A DNA stretch of 7,178 bases from Propionibacteriaceae bacterium (lineage in GTDB: Bacteria > Actinomycetota > Actinomycetes > Propionibacteriales > Propionibacteriaceae): contig JAISTI010000170.1 of the NCBI GenBank assembly GCA_031272685.1, forward strand, positions 1-7,178. Direction: 5' to 3'. Under the pieces are notes generated by a model, which saw only the letters and a program-made list of their open reading frames with translations, did no database searches and was not told where the DNA came from. The translations under genes and the position numbers were made by a program. Every line of letters starts with the position of its first letter. Positions within the stretch are counted from its first letter, which is position 1. Shown one piece after another: positions 4,785 to 7,178 of this stretch.

Positions 4785-7010
4785 ATGGAAGGCCCAGACC
4801 TCCAATACACCGAAGCCGTCATCGACAACGGCGCATTCGGAAAGCACACCGTCCGCTTCGAATCCGGGCTGCTCGCCCGGCAGGCGAATGGCTCGGTGGC
4901 CGTCTACCTCGACGGCGACACCATGCTGCTGTCCGCCACCACCGCGCAGAAAAACCCGCGCGACGCCATCGACTTCTTCCCGCTCACGGTAGACGTCGAA
5001 GAGCGCATGTACGCCGCCGGGCGCATCCCCGGCTCGTTCTTCCGCCGCGAGGGCAAGCCCAGCGAGGGCGCCGTCCTGTCGGCCCGCCTCATCGACCGCC
5101 CGCTGCGGCCCAGCTTCGTCAAGGGGCTGCGCAACGAGGTGCAGGTCATCGTCACCGTGATGGCGCTGAACCCGGACGTGCTCTACGACGTGGTGGCCAT
5201 CAACGCCGCCTCCTGCTCCACCACCCTCGCCGGCCTGCCGTTCTCCGGCCCGGTCGGCGGCACCCGCGTCGCCCTCATCGGCGATCAGTGGGTCGCCTTC
5301 CCCACCACCGAGCAGCTTGAGGGCGCCACCTTCGACATGGTGGTGGCCGGCCGGGTGCTGCCCGACGGCGACGTCGCCATCATGATGGTCGAAGCCGAAT
5401 CCACCGAGGCCACCTGGGATCTCGTCCGCGCCGGGCGCACCGCCCCCACCGAAGAGGTCGTCGCCCAGGGCCTGGAGGCCGCCAAGCCGTTCATCAAGGT
5501 GCTTTGCGAGGCGCAGGCCGAGTTGGCTGTGAAGATGCCCAAGCCCGTCGAGGCGTTCCCCGTCTTCCTCGATTACACCGAGCCGGTTTACGAGCTGGTG
5601 GCCGAAGTCGCCACCGAGCGGCTGCAAGTGGTGATGGGCATCGCCGGCAAGACCGAGCGCGAGACCTCCACCGAAACCCTCCTGGCGGAAATCCAAGAAG
5701 AGCTGGCCGGGCGCGTCCCCGAGGGCAAAGAGCCCGAAGAGTTCGCCAAAGAAGTCACTGGGGCGTACCGGGCGCTCACCAAGAAGATCGTGCGCCACAA
5801 GACGCTCACCGAGCACGTCCGCATCGACGGGCGCGGCCTGCGCGACATCCGCACCCTGCGGGCCGAGGTCGGGGTGCTGCCCCGGGTGCACGGCTCGGCG
5901 CTGTTCATGCGCGGGGAGACGCAGATCATGGGCGTCACCACCCTCAACATGCTGGACATGGAGCAGAAGCTCGACACGCTGGCGCCGGAGACCTCCAAGC
6001 GCTACATGCACAACTACAACGTCCCGCCGTACTCCACCGGCGAGACCGGCCGCGTCGGCTCCCCGAAGCGCCGCGAGATCGGCCACGGCGCGCTCGCCGA
6101 GCGGGCGCTGGTGCCGGTGCTGCCCGGCCGTGAAGAGTTCCCGTACGCCATCCGGCAGGTGTCGGAGGCCATCGGCTCCAACGGCTCCACCTCGATGGGG
6201 TCGGTGTGCGCCTCCACCCTCGCGCTGCTGAACGCGGGCGTGCCGCTGAAGGCGCCGGTCGCGGGCATCGCGATGGGCCTGATGAGCGAGGAAATCGACG
6301 GCGAAACGAAATATGTGGCCCTCACCGACATCCTGGGCGCGGAAGACGCGCTCGGCGACATGGACTTCAAGGTGGCCGGCACCAAAGACTTCGTCACCGC
6401 CCTGCAGCTTGACACCAAGCTGAACGGCATCCCCGCCGAGGTGCTCGCCGGGGCGCTGCTGCAGGCCCGCGAAGCCCGCTACACCCTGCTCGACGTGATG
6501 GCCGAGGCCATCTCCGAGCCGGACGAGATGAGCCCGTACGCGCCGCGCATCATCACCGTGAAGATCCCCGTGGACAAGATCGGCGAGGTCATCGGCCCGA
6601 AGGGCAAGGTCATCAACCAGATCCAAGAGGACACCGGCGCGAACCTGTCCATCGAAGACGACGGCACCGTTTACATCGGGGCCGACAACGGCGAGGCCGC
6701 CGAGGCCGCCCGCCAGGCCGTCAACGCCATCGCCAACCCGACGATGCCGGAGGTCGGCGAGCGCTATCTCGGCACCGTCGTGAAGATCATGCCGTTCGGC
6801 GCGTTCGTCTCGCTGCTGCCCGGCAAGGACGGCCTGCTGCACATCACCAAGCTGCGTTCGCTGGCCGGCGGCAAGCGCATCGAAAACGTCGAAGACGTGG
6901 TGAGCGTGGGCCAGAAGCTGCAAGTCGAGATCGCCGAGATCCAAGATCGCGGCAAGATCAGCCTCATCCCGGTCGTGGAAGAGGACGGCGGGGCGCCAGA
7001 AGCCGAATAG
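4785..7010 (+). CDS. pnp: Polyribonucleotide nucleotidyltransferase (PNPase)
   Basis: PNPase degrades RNA 3' to 5' by phosphorolysis, releasing nucleoside diphosphates, and can add 3' tails in reverse; it works as a trimer. The 741-aa product has the full layout: a first RNase PH-like domain ([38 protein letters not shown]), a helical linker, a second RNase PH domain with GETQIMG (377-383), [20 protein letters not shown] and the metal-site stretch [13 protein letters not shown] (515-527; D521 and D527 correspond to E. coli D486 and D492), a KH domain with GPKG (604-607), and an S1 domain from about 658. A short acidic tail ends it. ATG 4785 is preferred over in-frame ATG 4770: AAAGGA (4773-4778) lies 6 nt upstream of it, and [16 protein letters not shown] aligns with actinobacterial N-termini. 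The active-site residues look intact. Confidence 0.98.
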   Translation: MEGPDLQYTEAVIDNGAFGKHTVRFESGLLARQANGSVAVYLDGDTMLLSATTAQKNPRDAIDFFPLTVDVEERMYAAGRIPGSFFRREGKPSEGAVLSARLIDRPLRPSFVKGLRNEVQVIVTVMALNPDVLYDVVAINAASCSTTLAGLPFSGPVGGTRVALIGDQWVAFPTTEQLEGATFDMVVAGRVLPDGDVAIMMVEAESTEATWDLVRAGRTAPTEEVVAQGLEAAKPFIKVLCEAQAELAVKMPKPVEAFPVFLDYTEPVYELVAEVATERLQVVMGIAGKTERETSTETLLAEIQEELAGRVPEGKEPEEFAKEVTGAYRALTKKIVRHKTLTEHVRIDGRGLRDIRTLRAEVGVLPRVHGSALFMRGETQIMGVTTLNMLDMEQKLDTLAPETSKRYMHNYNVPPYSTGETGRVGSPKRREIGHGALAERALVPVLPGREEFPYAIRQVSEAIGSNGSTSMGSVCASTLALLNAGVPLKAPVAGIAMGLMSEEIDGETKYVALTDILGAEDALGDMDFKVAGTKDFVTALQLDTKLNGIPAEVLAGALLQAREARYTLLDVMAEAISEPDEMSPYAPRIITVKIPVDKIGEVIGPKGKVINQIQEDTGANLSIEDDGTVYIGADNGEAAEAARQAVNAIANPTMPEVGERYLGTVVKIMPFGAFVSLLPGKDGLLHITKLRSLAGGKRIENVEDVVSVGQKLQVEIAEIQDRGKISLIPVVEEDGGAPEAE

Positions 7011-7024
7011 CGCCCAGGAATTCA

Positions 7025-7060
7025 GGCGGCAGTCCGGAGGCGGGCTGCCGCCGCTCCTTT
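7025..7060 (+). terminator. Intrinsic terminator of the rpsO-pnp operon
   Basis: The segment 7025-7036 pairs with 7041-7052 to give a 12-bp stem with one T-G wobble (core GGCGGCAG with CTGCCGCC) and a GAGG tetraloop, followed by GCTCCTTT. It begins 14 nt after the pnp stop. The U-tract is short, as is common in high-GC actinobacteria, but this is the strongest terminator-like element in the window. Confidence 0.8.
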
Positions 7061-7096
7061 AATCGCGATGTGGCGGCCTGCCGCCCCGGCATCGGG

Positions 7097-7102
7097 TAGG
7101 GT
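7097..7102 (+). promoter_or_regulatory. -10 box of a promoter downstream of pnp
   Basis: TAGGGT fits TANNNT and lies 37 nt after the terminator U-tract. It ends 7 nt before GTG 7110, so transcription would begin at or next to that GTG. Confidence 0.5.
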
Positions 7103-7109
7103 GAACGTT

Positions 7110-7178
7110 GTGCCGCGCAATCCCTCCCCGCGTGAGAGGATGTGCCCGGCTGTCCAACCTTGGAAGCGATACGAGGAG
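7110..7178 (+). CDS. Possible start of a downstream gene (leaderless), cut by window end
   Basis: GTG 7110 opens a frame of 23 codons to the window edge (VPRNPSPRERMCPAVQPWKRYEE); an internal ATG at 7140 has GAGAGG just upstream. The TAGGGT box at leaderless distance supports the GTG. Against it, the window ends in GAGGAG (7173-7178), a good Shine-Dalgarno, so the true start may lie a few bases beyond the edge and 7110-7178 would then be a leader of about 70-75 nt. In many actinobacteria an M16-family peptidase gene follows pnp; the residues visible here neither support nor exclude that. Confidence 0.35.
   Translation, partial: MPRNPSPRERMCPAVQPWKRYEE

Noticed and set aside
4656..6944. 762-codon open frame on the minus strand opposite pnp
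   Set aside because: It is a shadow of the G/C-rich third positions of pnp; its composition (His, Asp, Gly, Arg-rich low complexity) fits no family and it would run through the rpsO-pnp spacer.
1..7178. CRISPR array, insertion sequence, toxin-antitoxin or defence system
   Set aside because: No direct-repeat array, terminal inverted repeats, transposase or paired small toxin/antitoxin frames were seen; the locus is mainly housekeeping.

Overview
The window is high-GC DNA with strongly G/C-biased third codon positions. Its Pnp begins [16 protein letters not shown], close to actinobacterial Pnp, and several genes have TANNNT -10 boxes 6-8 nt before GTG starts. I infer an actinobacterium; genus cannot be told. 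Most of the window is an ordinary housekeeping locus (ribF, rpsO, pnp). No CRISPR array, transposase, tRNA, rRNA or phage gene was seen.

Layout, left to right, + strand unless stated: (1) the last 42 codons of a gene that looks like a polyprenyl diphosphate synthase; (2) a 475-aa FAD-dependent oxidoreductase of the DAO family, 56 nt further on; (3) a 229-nt gap up to the chosen ribF start (1616-1844), containing an A/T-rich stretch (about 45% GC over 1641-1760) with a possible 38-codon reading frame and a TACAAT -10 box; (4) ribF, bifunctional riboflavin kinase/FAD synthetase; (5) a compact 357-aa PLP aminotransferase of unknown substrate, apparently leaderless; (6) a convergent minus-strand gene for a 36-aa single-pass membrane microprotein with a very good Shine-Dalgarno; (7) a 304-nt divergent intergenic region with palindromes and the rpsO promoter/leader; (8) rpsO; (9) a 203-nt structured spacer up to the chosen pnp start; (10) pnp; (11) a strong hairpin terminator and a new promoter leading into a reading frame cut by the window end.

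How the genes relate: rpsO and pnp form the classical ribosomal protein S15/PNPase pair, and ribF upstream is its usual neighbour in actinobacteria. The aminotransferase and the divergent microprotein gene sit between ribF and rpsO and break that order. RibF makes the FAD that the upstream oxidoreductase needs, but this is probably coincidental neighbourhood. The points most worth follow-up are the orphan microprotein, the aminotransferase lacking the usual carboxylate-binding arginine, the A/T-rich stretch before ribF, and the possible RNA structures in front of rpsO and pnp.
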